From: Fennellomyces sp. T-0311
Taxonomy: Eukaryota > Mucoromycota > Mucoromycetes > Mucorales > Lichtheimiaceae
Direction: 5' to 3'
Assembly (NCBI GenBank): GCA_025266875.1
Contig: JALLLT010000012.1
Location: 682,001 to 746,000, forward strand
DNA: 64,000 nt
The notes under the pieces are model-generated. The model made no database searches. It worked only from the letters and a program-made list of their open reading frames with translations, and had not been told where the DNA came from. A program made the position numbers and the translations under genes. The number at the start of each line of letters is the position of its first letter. The stretch's first letter is position 1. This document shows positions 47,201 to 57,929 of the stretch, in pieces.

Positions 47201-47406
47201 ATATGCTAGTGGTCCGACTCGGGGCGGCTGATGAAGTAAAGAATGCGTTTATTTGCGGCCAGAACAATGTTTTCCAAGAACTATTTGAGAAGACAAAGTC
47301 AACTGGAACGGGTGCTGTCGCATATGTGTGCGAGAATTTTGCATGTGGTTTACCGATATCCGATATCAATGAATTGCGGACCAGAGTTCATGCAGAAAGA
47401 AGATAA
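44252..47406 (+). CDS. SPATA20/YyaL-type thioredoxin-fold protein (DUF255)
   Basis: At least fifteen exons, several tiny. The N-terminal thioredoxin-like domain begins [20 protein letters not shown], then [40 protein letters not shown] with the CxxC motif, [14 protein letters not shown], and [20 protein letters not shown]. The second half is an (alpha/alpha)6-barrel-like region: [83 protein letters not shown], and [10 protein letters not shown]. It ends with TAA at 47404-47406. The order and spacing match animal SPATA20 and bacterial YyaL, whose biochemical role is still unsettled. Coding exons at 44380-44386 (7 nt), 44446-44456 (11 nt) and 44798-44804 (7 nt) are required to rebuild the conserved LQHAHNPVDW and KVDREE segments. 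Introns interrupt the CHWC motif. Confidence 0.93.
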
Positions 47407-48132
47407 CAATTGTACTCGAAATAAACGTCGATTTTTTTGTATGGGACAACGGGAGATCAAAGTTCACTTGGCACCTGATAGTCTAAGGTAAAGTTGGAAA
47501 GGACTGTGTGGTTAAGCGGGTTTTACACGCACATTAGTCATTATCGATTTTGACCAATCGGCCTATGGAGGCTCTTGTGAAGAAAACAAGGTTCAAGTAA
47601 TGAAAAGGACATCTTCGTTGGCCACCATTGGTTCTTCTCGATATCTGCAAATTGGGATACTCGTAATTCATGGTAAATAGTCCCAGCTATAGGGTTGATA
47701 TTAGTTTTCCGCTGATATGCTATCGTTTACTTCATCGTTGCACAAAGCTTGCTTATCAATTCAACCCTTCTTTTATCTAGGAGATAGTACATACCCGCGA
47801 GTCATGGCCATAACGTTTCCCAGTATCCTCTCTTTTGTTCAATAAAGTAATATGCGCAGTACGTACGTACATAATACTAAAATTGCAATCTAAAGTTTCC
47901 AAGCAGTCCACGCGAAGTGACGATGTGGTAAATTATCCTTAATCCGGGTTGACCTATTTCACGAGCAAAGAGATACGAAACCTTTTGTGGTACGTCGGGC
48001 GTCAGCGTATCCCCCGAAATTGAAGGATGCACAGCATCGAGGCGTTATCTTTATCACCTGGAAGGATAAATCCTCTTCATATAAATACCCACGGGACATA
48101 CCAATTCTTTAAAAAAGTATACAAAGTCTATC
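47407..48132. promoter_or_regulatory. Promoter region of APC permease, with TATA box
   Basis: 726 bp between two plus-strand genes. A TATAAATA box at 48080-48087 lies 46 bp before the permease ATG. The remainder shows no gene. Confidence 0.5.
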
Positions 48133-50182
48133 ATGAGCGAAAAAGCCGAGGTAGATGGCCTTTCACCAGCAAAAAGAATATTAAAGGCTAACATTTCGTC
48201 TAGACCAAAACAAAGCACGCTAGTAGCCTTAGCGAGAAATTATCTGACGTTGAAACCGGTTCAGCTATTTCCGCTGTCGATTACGATGCCAAACGACTAG
48301 AAGAACTAGGCTATAAGCAAGAGTTCAAACGAGAGATCAACCTTTTTGTCCAGGCAGGTTTCTCGTTTTCGACGATGGCTGTATTGCCAAATTGGCTTGT
48401 TGGTTTCAGTGGAACGATGAACGCAGGTGGTCCAATGTCATTATTTTGGGGCTATGTAAGTAGTTCTATACACTTAATTTTTGAATATACTTATTGAGCG
48501 AGGTTGCAGATTGTCCTGACTCCATTTATAATGTGCATTGCGTTAGCTATGGCCGAAGTATTCTCAGGTACTGTCAAAAGTCGTCGCTTGTGGAAAATAT
48601 AACTGTTTTTAACCTAAGAGCTTTGGCAAATAGCATACCCTGTAAACGGTGGTGTATATTCTTGGTGTTATCTGCTTAGCAGTAAAGAGTGGGGGCCGGG
48701 TACGTGTTACATCTCTGTGCCGCATTGCTATGATATAATACTCATTTTGATGGTCTTATACAGTAATGTCATGGGTTTGTGGATACATATTCATCGGTGG
48801 TCTCTTATCGGCTGCTATGACGCTTGCATATACCATGGGTGATTACGTTATTGGTAAGTCAGGAAAACGGATTGGAGGAGCATACCTTGACAAAGGGCTA
48901 AAAGCCAAGTTTAGCCATTGCAAATATTCTCAACGAAGAAAAGATTACAAATCCTGGCGCTAATGTCGGCTTATACATTGCATTCTTGCTACTCGGTGTT
49001 GGATACTCATATCTTGGCTTAAGATACAGCGGATACCTTAACAAATTCATGGGTATGTAAAAGAGGAGCAACCAAGAATGAAAAGTGTATTCACACGTAA
49101 CGTTCGCGTAGTGGTGTGGGTTGTTGTTGGAACTTTAATTGTGATTATTGCCATGCCGGTCATGGCACCTTCTCACCCATCTGCTTCCTGGGTATTCACC
49201 GAGTTCAAGAATTCTACTGGATATCAAAATGCAGGCCTTGCTTTCTTCCTTGGTTTGCTCCAAGCTGGATGGACTTTGGTAAAACAAATAGAGCAGGTTG
49301 CACTGAGATATATTTAATAACACCTTACTTTCGATATATAATAGCTTGGTTACGAAAACGGTGCGCATATTTCCGAAGGTACCAAAAATGCTGATGTTAC
49401 TGGTCCCCGGGGTATTATCATTTCGGTCATTGGCGCTATTGTACAAGGCGTCGTGCTCTGTATCGCCACTCTCTTCTCTATTCAAGATCTCGAAGAACTT
49501 CAAGAATCTTCGTTTCCCGTAGCAACACTTTTTGTTCGTGCTACCAACGAATCGGTTGCTGCGTTTTTCATCGTAATCTTGATTGTTACACAATTTGGAT
49601 CGCTCTGCAACTGCTTGCTTGCAACAGCTCAGCTTTTATGGTCTATGGCTCGCGATCAATGCATTCCTCAACATAAATTCTGGTACAAGCTTTCCGGAAA
49701 ACATCAGGTTCCGCTTCGTGTCTTGCTTTTGGAAGCCGCCATTTGCATTATTGTGATCTTACCGGTAAGTGTTCCTATATAGAGTACTAAGAAAAAGAAT
49801 TGAATCTAATCATGATAAATAGTCGCTAGCAAGTGAGGTTTATTGGTCCGCCATTATGAGCACAGCTGTTATTTGCATCAATATCTCGTATGGCTTACCA
49901 TATGTTTGCCGTTTGATCTGGAAGCGTCATGACATGACAAAGGGTCCTTTCAGTTTGGGTCGATGGAGCATCCCTATCAACATCATTGCCGTTGCTTGGA
50001 TTGCATTCTTTGGTGTTATTCTTTGTATTCCAAGCGTTAATCCGGTATCCCCCGAAACGATGAACTGGTCCTGTTTGATGATTGGAGCTATTCTGATTTT
50101 CTCTTTGACATTCTGGTTCCTCGGCGGTCGTAAAAATTACAAGGGCCCTATGCAAACTCTTACAGAAATGAACTCCAAGTAG
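48133..50182 (+). CDS. APC-family amino acid/GABA permease
   Basis: About eight exons. The first coding exon is 18 nt (MSEKAE); a 50 nt intron with a CTAAC branch joins it to a leader containing SLSEKLSDVETGSAISAVDY and then EELGYKQEFKREINLFVQAG, the standard entry to APC transporters of the Uga4/Bat1 type. Membrane segments include FSTMAVLPNWLVGFSGTMNA, GGPMSLFWGY, SWVCGYIFIGGLLSAAMTLA and ITQFGSLCNCLLATAQLLWSM-like block VTQFGSLCNCLLATAQLLWS, followed by ARDQCIPQHKFW and PFSLGRWSIPINIIAVAWIA. About twelve segments are expected. Likely substrates are GABA, choline or basic amino acids taken across the plasma or vacuole membrane; the sequence does not decide. The stop is TAG at 50180-50182. 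A related gene lies at 57930-59976. Confidence 0.88.
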
Positions 50183-52460
50183 AAACTTTGTCGATTATTT
50201 TTACATCTTAGGCATACCTATACTTTTCGTTCTTGTTCATAGCTTTCTTACAATATCTCAAGTTAATATATTTCTGTACATTTTACAATTATACTATAAG
50301 CTTTTGATATATTGTGGGTAAGTTAATTTTGAAATATGGGTAATAAGACTTGCGTATGAATGCAGTTTAAGTGCAAACTACGTGTGCGTTCGCAAAGTTC
50401 ACTTCGTAATAAAGCAATTGGCACCAAAAGTGTCAACTGTTCTCAATGTGAACCCTTTATGATCAAATATCTGATAATAATAGCGGGCGTTCCAATCAAT
50501 ACGCATGATCTAGTGTTGGAAGTAAGCGGTACGTAGTTACTAGAGGGGCGGTACAGTATACCCTACATAATACACCTTGTTATTCACAAAGTCTATTTTT
50601 ATGCAACAAGCTCTTAAGGAATTCTATTTGTTGCTGCAAAAGTGATCTGGCAATATTAGAAATCATACATATTAACCCGTTTTCTCTGCTACATATCCAT
50701 TTTGTATTACCTTTCATTAATTGACAATGAACGTGATGAGAAAACAATGCTGTGTGCTGCACTGCCCAGTGCGGTGAGGAAAGCTGAATGTGCCAAAGCG
50801 GGGAAGAGTCTTATTTAACTTGACCAACTCGATCAAGCACACATGTGTTCAACAGTAGCTGTGGCAATGATTTCAGAGAGTTCATCTTTGAGCAATTATT
50901 GAGTGCAAAGTGCACCTACACTATTGAACGAGAGCATGCCCCAAGGTGCTATGCCCAGCGGACAACCGATTATTTTGAAAGCATTCGAATCTATCCGGGT
51001 GATGGGACCCAAGGTGAGGGTCTATATCACATGTCTTGACTTCAGTAAAAAAATTTACAGTTGATAGTGTTAACTTACCAGATTGGGACACGCGTCATCC
51101 GTGTCAGCATACCGGATATGACTCCTCTGGCCGGCTCTAGCCAGCAGTACCTGTATACGGACGGTATTCCAGGTATGGAGAGGGAGGGGCGAGCCAGTGC
51201 TCTGAAGCAATCAATGATCAGTTTTGAAGGTTGTACTACTCATGGGGATGAACAACTTACCGCTGGGTTCTCAGTCATTGCAAAGGCTAAAGAAAATAAA
51301 GAGAGCAGTCTTGGTACGCTGCTTTTATGCTCCCGTTGCCACATTTTTTTGTTTCACTTATGCAACCTGCTATTCTTTCATCACTTCGCTGATATGAACA
51401 TCCCATTAGCTCCAAACCCGGGTTGAGTCACTGCCATTATAATATAGTGTGTGTTTATGGTCGTAAATACATATGTAGTGTGCATCTGGAACTCGTTTAT
51501 TACACAATGCAAAGAATACCACACTTTCAAACCATAATGTACAGCGTGGATCATCAGTTTCCGATGGTCAACGATCGTAGCGGATCATATTTCCCTCCAC
51601 GAAAAACTTTCGCATCAAACCCGGTCTTGCATTTCTGGATACATACACGGGATGATCCATCAGGGTTGAAGCCATTTTGATTAAATCAATACGAAGTCAA
51701 GCAAGCGGAAGCTTGTATCTGAAGGGTTACATTGAACCGTGCCTTGATGACATGAGCGTAGCTGAACACTTAATAGGCTGGTTTAGGTAAGACATGACGA
51801 AACAATGAGCGTATCTCGACACTTCAGGCTGCCTAGATGAGGCAGGGAGGCTAGCTCGGTTGTTCATTCGCTTGCCTTCAGGCCCAGATACTTCAAGCCC
51901 GCAAGATGAGCGGGAATTTTGAAGTTACGTAAAAACTGGGCGCCTCGATCTTTCTTCCTGGCATAACGATCTTTCTGGCAAAAAATGAGCCAAGGACACC
52001 TCATTGGCGTGATCCGTGGCGCATCGCCTTCAACGCATCATATAAGTATGAACAAACACAATGCACCCGATCTAAACGGTCGCAACTGATTTTATGCATT
52101 TCAAGCAATACCCGTCGTTGCAGGGGAACGAACCACGTTTGGCCGATTTAAACATGGGTAAGTTCGACAACAAAAGAGTCATTTAATAGCAATTTCTCAT
52201 ATACTTTAAAGAACGGTACAAATCGGTCTCCCGTTTGTCACTGAATTTCACGCAATGGTTTACACGGTACGAACAATCTGATCGCAACAAAAGAATAATC
52301 GTGTAGAAACTTATTAATGATTAGGTTAAAATTAAAGACGATCATTATATACCTTTCATAAGGGTACGTTTATTTGCTACCGAAAAGAAGCACCAAATTA
52401 ACCGCAGTTCCTCGTTAGGACTATAGCGAAACCGGTACTTTTCGTAAGTTTTGTAAAACA
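50183..52460. other. 2.3 kb stretch with coding-like plus-strand blocks and hairpins
   Basis: Blocks at 50848-50950 (NDFREFIFEQLLSAKCTYTI), 50981-51014 (IRIYPGDGTQ) and 51061 onward (VDSVNLPDWDTRHPCQHTGY) join in one frame through 38-46 nt introns, so an unrecognised gene, or the 5' part of the downstream kinase-like gene, may lie here. The part 51700-51930 has three hairpins and a pair of 25 bp direct repeats. 50183-50800 is plain A/T-rich sequence. Confidence 0.4.
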
Positions 52461-54604
52461 ATGCAAGTCGGAGAGTGTTTGACAGCTGATGCACTTGAAA
52501 GTGAATGGTCGCTTGATCGGAAAGAGACGGTCGGTCGCACTTTTCTCGGGATGTTTGATCACGATTGCTTGTCCAGAGATACGTAAGTATTCAAGTACAT
52601 CCAATGGGACTCGTGATAACATAGTTTCATGAATAGAATTCTTCTACGTTCCGCGAGAAGTTCTTGGAGGACCGCATGATGAACCGTTTGAGGATGCCCC
52701 ACTATTGTACGCTGAAAAAATTAAGGTAGCGAAACGAACTGGCATGGTATAACGATCGTAATGGAAAGTGATATAGAGAAGCCACGGCCACTGGGATTTG
52801 ATCCGGTTACCAGATCAATTAGGCTACATCAGAGATAAAGTCGGCGGTGTCTATCTATCGATTCCGTATGCACTCCCAACAGGCACACGGGCTTTCCAAC
52901 TAGCATGCAAGATCATACGTGTCCCACCACATCCGATTCCTGGCACTGACAATTCCTACGCGCGCTACCTGATTGAAGTTGAAATATTAAAGCAATGCAG
53001 ACATGTAAGGCTGATCATCGTAAAAAATATGCTTGTTTGTTGCTGAATAACCATCTAGCCAACCATGCCAATATTGGTTGAATACGGAGTGAAACTTATC
53101 AACAAGTTCTACTTTTGTCACATATTTACACCTTTGTAAGTTGGCTTATCAGTCCAAAAAACTGAAACGTTTGACATATTACTCTTAGAGCTGCGGGAGC
53201 AACGCTTGAAAACATAATTGAACGAAGTTGTCAATCCCAAGCTCCTGGTATTGAGCGACCTAAAGCTCTATTTATATTCTTACAACTTCTAGAGGGTATT
53301 CACGTAAGTGATTTAAGCATGTTACAGAAGGTAAAAAAAAAGCGCTCATATAGAAATTAGTACTTACATAACGCGGGGCGACCAAAAAAAGAAGCAGCGT
53401 ATGTCAAAGGTGGGCCTAAACTTACACCAGAATCTAGTGGAGGACCACGGTCATCCTTCTTTCATGGAGGTAAATAGAATGAAAAGTTGAGCGTCGCAAG
53501 CATTATGAAACTAATTAGGTTGAGTAGATATAAAGGTATTGTTCATTTAACTGGTTTGCTTTAATGAAAGTTCGCCAACTTTTTTTCAACAGCCCGCAAA
53601 CATCCTGGTGATGGAAGACACAGAATATCCTCGCGTTATTATCAATGATTTTGGTTGTGCAAAACGCTTGGAAGATAATTTGTATTTGGGTGACGAAGGA
53701 ACAATGGCGTAAGTTTATCCAGCGCTCTTGATCTTGCAACCACAATAACAAATTATATAGCTACTGGTCATTGGAGCGGTTTGCATACCGAACATACTCT
53801 ATCAAGGAATTACAGGCAATTGATATTTGGGCGCTCGGCGTGACATTTTACGAAATGGTAGCCGGCCAACACCCGTTCGTTCCTCAAAGTATGCGTAACA
53901 ATATGTCACAAATGCACACAGGTCTTCTCTTGCGTCAGCCCTCCTATCTCGAAGGCCAGTTCGAGTCTTACTATGTAGAAGGTTGGTCAGCTATTAGAGC
54001 TGTATTTCTGATGACTTGTTTTTTTTTACTAATATCAACTCCACAAGATGCTGAATTTATTAGTAAGATGCTTGTCATGGAGCCAGAGGATCGAGCAACA
54101 TCATCTCAACTGTTGAAGCTCTTGCTATTGTATACAAGCAATGATCCTATGTATTACCATCGCATGAGATTCTGTTGGGACGATTATGTGGGAGATCGAA
54201 GAATGTATCAAGGCGACGTGGTACCATCAGAACCCTACGAGTACAACCTCACAGAAGATGAAATCAATGAAATACGTGAGCGGAGGCAATGGTTCATATA
54301 TTATAAATCAGCACGAAATGATCCGGACCGACGCCTTCTGTCAGAGGATGATTTTGAAATTATGTCGAGGATAAGCATGGCTCCTTCAGGATACTCAGGA
54401 AAACACTTTACTTTACCACTGGAGTTCTTAAACGGTGAATCGATGCATCCCGATGTTCAGTCGACGCAAGAGGTGCCTGAAGTACTCCGTTTGAGAGATA
54501 GTATACCATTTCTATCACCACCAGGTGATTCAAGTGGCCAAACCATGGATGAAACGTCTGTAAACCAGCATCAAGATAGCGTGGGTACTATACCATCTCA
54601 ATAA
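52461..54604 (+). CDS. Protein kinase-like gene, catalytic loop disrupted
   Basis: Exon blocks read as a serine/threonine kinase: an N-lobe part DQLGYIRDKVGGVYLSIPYA with FQLACKII (the VAIK-type Lys) and EVEILKQCRHPTMPILVEYG, then ALFIFLQLLEGIHYLHN, the Mg-binding loop PANILVMED and VIINDFGCAKRLEDN, DIWALGVTFYEMVAGQHPF and MLVMEPEDRATSSQLL. The HRD catalytic-loop motif cannot be found: after YLHNAG the exon runs into RPKKEAAYVKGGP, and the frame that reaches PANILV gives TYITRGDQKKK instead. The APE motif is also absent (GTMAYWSLERF). A C-terminal extension of about 150 residues (YNLTEDEINEIRERRQWFIY) is open to TAA at 54602-54604. The 5' exons (from ATG 52461, MQVGECLTADALESEWSLDR) do not join cleanly. 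It may be a pseudokinase, a pseudogene, or a correct gene with a local assembly error. Confidence 0.5.
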
Positions 54605-55040
54605 AGGAATCCAAAAGTAGGAATATCAGATACCGTATATGGGGAAGCGATGATTGCAACCTGTGACCAACGTCAATTATGAATCATGCGAAAGGGAAAA
54701 AGTATGTGCGATTTCTGGAAGCAGTATTTTTGCGAGCAAGCATACTTATCCCGAGCATGGCTATTTTTCAAAGCATATGCGCGTGCCAATTGTAATAATG
54801 GCATATATCCGCCGTATTGGAGTCACTCTCATTGGCTTTGCAGATTAAAGCGCAACGTTCAACTATCGGAGTGTAACCATGGTAGTGGGGTATATTCGCC
54901 AAAGCAACCGAATATACCTGATGAGAGTACCCAATTAGAAATGCCGACCCAAACACAAAAGATACTTTCAGCCTGTGATCCTGGTTTTTCTTCTCTACTC
55001 CTTTCTTTTCTTTTCTTCATCGTCATTACCGATCCACATA
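54605..55040. other. Intergenic, promoter of allantoinase
   Basis: 436 bp between two plus-strand genes; a C/T-rich run at 54985-55020 just before the start is the likely core promoter. No gene seen. Confidence 0.5.
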
Positions 55041-56555
55041 ATGAGCCGCTGGTTACTCGTCAAGGCGCAAAAGGCTATCTTGTCTTCGCAGGACAACGCG
55101 TGCACCGCCTCCGTCCTGGTGGACAGAACCACCGGGAAAATAGCACAGGTCGCGACAGGCAACGGCACGATTGCTGTTACGGACGACACGGAGGTGATTG
55201 AACTCGAAAATGACCAAGTACTGATTCCTGGCCTTGTCGATGCCCACGGTAAGATAAGCGGGGCTAAGAACTCAATGGTGTCTGACAGTTTTCTATCTAG
55301 TTCACTTGAACGAACCGGGACGTACCGACTGGGAAGGATTCGAGACAGGAACAAAGGCAGCAGCTGCAGGAGGTATCTGTACAGTGATCGATATGCCGTT
55401 GAATGCAATTCCTCCCACGACAACGGTAGAGAACTTGGATATCAAACTGGCCGCGGCTTCAGGACAGTGTCACGTTGACGTTGGGTTCTGGGGTGGCGTG
55501 ATCCCGGATAACGCGGAACATCTTCCGGGACTTTTGGAGCGTGGTGTTCGAGGATTCAAATGCTTTCTGATCGAGAGTGGTGTGGATGAATTCCCGTGCG
55601 TGAATGAGGCTGAGGTGAGATTGGCTATGGATAAAATGGTTGGCTCAGACAAGGTCCTGTTGTTCCATGCCGAAATGGAGTCAGACATGCCTGATGTCGA
55701 ACAATTGTCCTGCCACACTACCACTGCCGATTCTCGCACCTATTCAAGCTTTTTGAATTCGCGTCCTCAAAAACTCGAGACGAACGCTATCGATATGATC
55801 ATTCGTTTGACCCGCGAATACTATCAGCAAGGCAAGCCTGTCAATACCCATATCGTCCATTTATCCGCCGCGTCGGCTTTGCCTTCCATTCGTGCTGCAA
55901 AAGCTGAAGGCTTGCCGCTTACCGTCGAAACCTGTTTCCATTATCTCAACTTTTCCGCTGAGGCTATCGAGGATGGTGCTACTCATTTCAAGTGCTGCCC
56001 TCCCATTCGTGAAGCTGCCAACCGCGAATTGCTCTGGGCTGCTTTGTTGGATGGCACCATTGATTATGTTGTTTCTGATCACTCGCCTTGCACCGCACAG
56101 TTGAAGAAGTTGGAAGCTGGCGACTTTGGTCAAGCTTGGGGTGGTATCGCCAGTGTTCAATTTGGTTTACCCGTGTTGTGGTCTGAAGGCCGCACCCGGG
56201 GCGTCACGTAAGTTTGTTTATTAAGGAAACCAATCAGTTTGCTCATTCGGATATGTGCAGGATCCAAAATATTGTGCACTGGTTGAGCGAGGTACCTGCT
56301 CAGCGTACTCAAATCCACGACAGGAAGGGTCGCATCGCAGTGGGTTACGATGGTGATTTGTGCATTTGGCGACCCGAAGCGCCGTTCGAAATCAAGATCA
56401 ACGAAGTCCATTTCAAGAACAAACTTTCACCGTATATCGGTCATACCCTCTATGGCGCCGTGGATCGTACCATTGTACGCGGTGAGATCGCCTTTGACCG
56501 CTCCATTCCCGAGCGTTTCCAGCAAAAGCCCGTCGGCCAAGCTTTGTTGGCTTAA
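55041..56555 (+). CDS. DAL1: Allantoinase
   Basis: Three exons with introns at about 55250-55301 and 56209-56261. The cyclic amidohydrolase fold is complete: [21 protein letters not shown] (the HxH metal pair is split by intron 1), GICTVIDMPLNAIPPTTTVE, GVRGFKCFLIESGVDEFPCV with the Lys that becomes carboxylated, LLFHAEME, NTHIVHLSAASALPSIRAAK, and the DHSPC Asp motif in YVVSDHSPCTAQLKKLEAGD. The NEPGR wording and GFKCF segment favour allantoinase over dihydropyrimidinase. The enzyme opens the allantoin ring in purine degradation to release nitrogen. The product is about 460 residues and lacks a clear targeting signal. The stop is TAA at 56553-56555; the gene converges on SFSWAP with 95 bp between stops. 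Confidence 0.93.
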
Positions 56556-56650
56556 AAATAGCATCCTGTATATTTGCCTGTAATTCCCCTTCCTGTAGAT
56601 ACTTTTTCGTCATAGTAGATTAAAAACTCTTTTGTTTTTTAAACGCATAA

Positions 56651-57752
56651 TCATGTTTGGAAATGTTTGACTCGTGATTGATAATATGCATGGTACTTGT
56701 GATGTTGATTAAGAAACGCAAACTTCGGATCATGCGCGTGTCGTCCTCGAATCTTTTGCTCAAGGTCAGGTCCGGATCTTGCAACAAACTGTGCGGTTTT
56801 TTCAATGGCGTTGGTGACCTCATCATCCGTCGGCTTATCTGGTTTGTCTTCTTCTTCACTGTCGCTGTCGCTATCGCCATATGCACCGAGCCCTGATGAC
56901 AAAAGCCATGATAGATGCTTATAAAACGGATAGAGCGTGTCCCTTTTGCTGAGAAAAGCATACAGTGGGTTGTTCGCTTGTCGCGCCTGCATTTTGATCT
57001 CAAACAAGTTTGGGTTGGCTGATGCCCTTGCTGCTTTAGCAGTGTCTGCAATAATACTTGCTTGCTCCGGTGATGCAGGCTATTTTTTCATGTTAACCAA
57101 AGATCTTTTGCATGGCTTCAGGCATAGACTCACCACAGCCATATCCGCCGGTGCCTTATACTGAGCAGCCAACTCTTTCTGCACAGCCATCCGTTGACCC
57201 TCATAATTATATGCTTGAAAACTCTTCTCTTCTTTCTTTTGTCGTTGCCTCCGTTTCTCCTCTATAACAACAGCCATGAGCTATTACATTCATCAACTAA
57301 AACAAGATAATCCTACCAACATGTGCTTCACGCTCATCCTCGCTCATATCGAAAAGTGCTTCTTCCTCAGAATCCAGATCGGCGTACCGTTCCTGATCCA
57401 ACTCTTTATCTTTCGGCACTGAATGTGTTTGCGAAGCTCGAGGCAAATCAGGCAATAAGTGTCGTACGTCGTATCGATCCATCATATAACAGTTATCGTT
57501 GCTCTGCCATGGGATCAAATACTGTCCTTTATTCACCTTGATTGCAGTTGCCTTGTCGTTAAATATCCGAGCTTCGTATCCAAACACCAAGAACTCATCA
57601 CCACGCTTATGTCGTTTTCGTTGCAATGACGAGTCATTTTGAAGTAACGGCTCACTCACTGGTGCCGCAGGATGATGTCTGCAATGGCACTCGATTAAGT
57701 TTTTTTTTTTGGAAGCCAATCAGTCCATTGAAAAATCTTACGAGCGCTTCAT
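56651..57752 (-). CDS. SWAP-type splicing regulator (SFSWAP, DRY_EERY and SURP domains)
   Basis: Four exons. An 11 nt first coding exon (57752-57742, MKR plus two bases) joins after a T-run-rich intron to SHHPAAPVSEPLLQNDSSLQ; starting instead at 57719 would include the intron A-tract. The DRY_EERY domain is EFLVFGYEARIFNDKATAIK with YLIPWQSNDNCYMMDRYDVR. A central charged helix (EEKRRQRQKKEEKSFQAYNY) follows. Two SURP modules come next: PNLFEIKMQARQANNPLYAF with YPFYKHL, and GPDLEQKIRGRHAHDPKFAF with YHAYYQSRVKHF. An acidic SDSDSEEEDKPDK linker separates them. The protein is a nuclear regulator of alternative splicing. It lacks the long RS tail of animal SFSWAP, ending soon after SURP2. The stop is TGA at 56653-56651. 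Confidence 0.89.
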
Positions 57753-57929
57753 GGTCAAAGAAAATAAGTTTGTACTTCCGCGGAAAGGGGTTTATTAGAT
57801 TTCATCGCTGGCTGCACGAGGCCCAACATAGTGTTTGGCACCGTATGTGTACCAAAAAGTCATGGTCATTGCCATGGTTCCAAGCAGTGCTAAACTGCTA
57901 TAGTTGAAGTTCGATACTAAACATACTCG

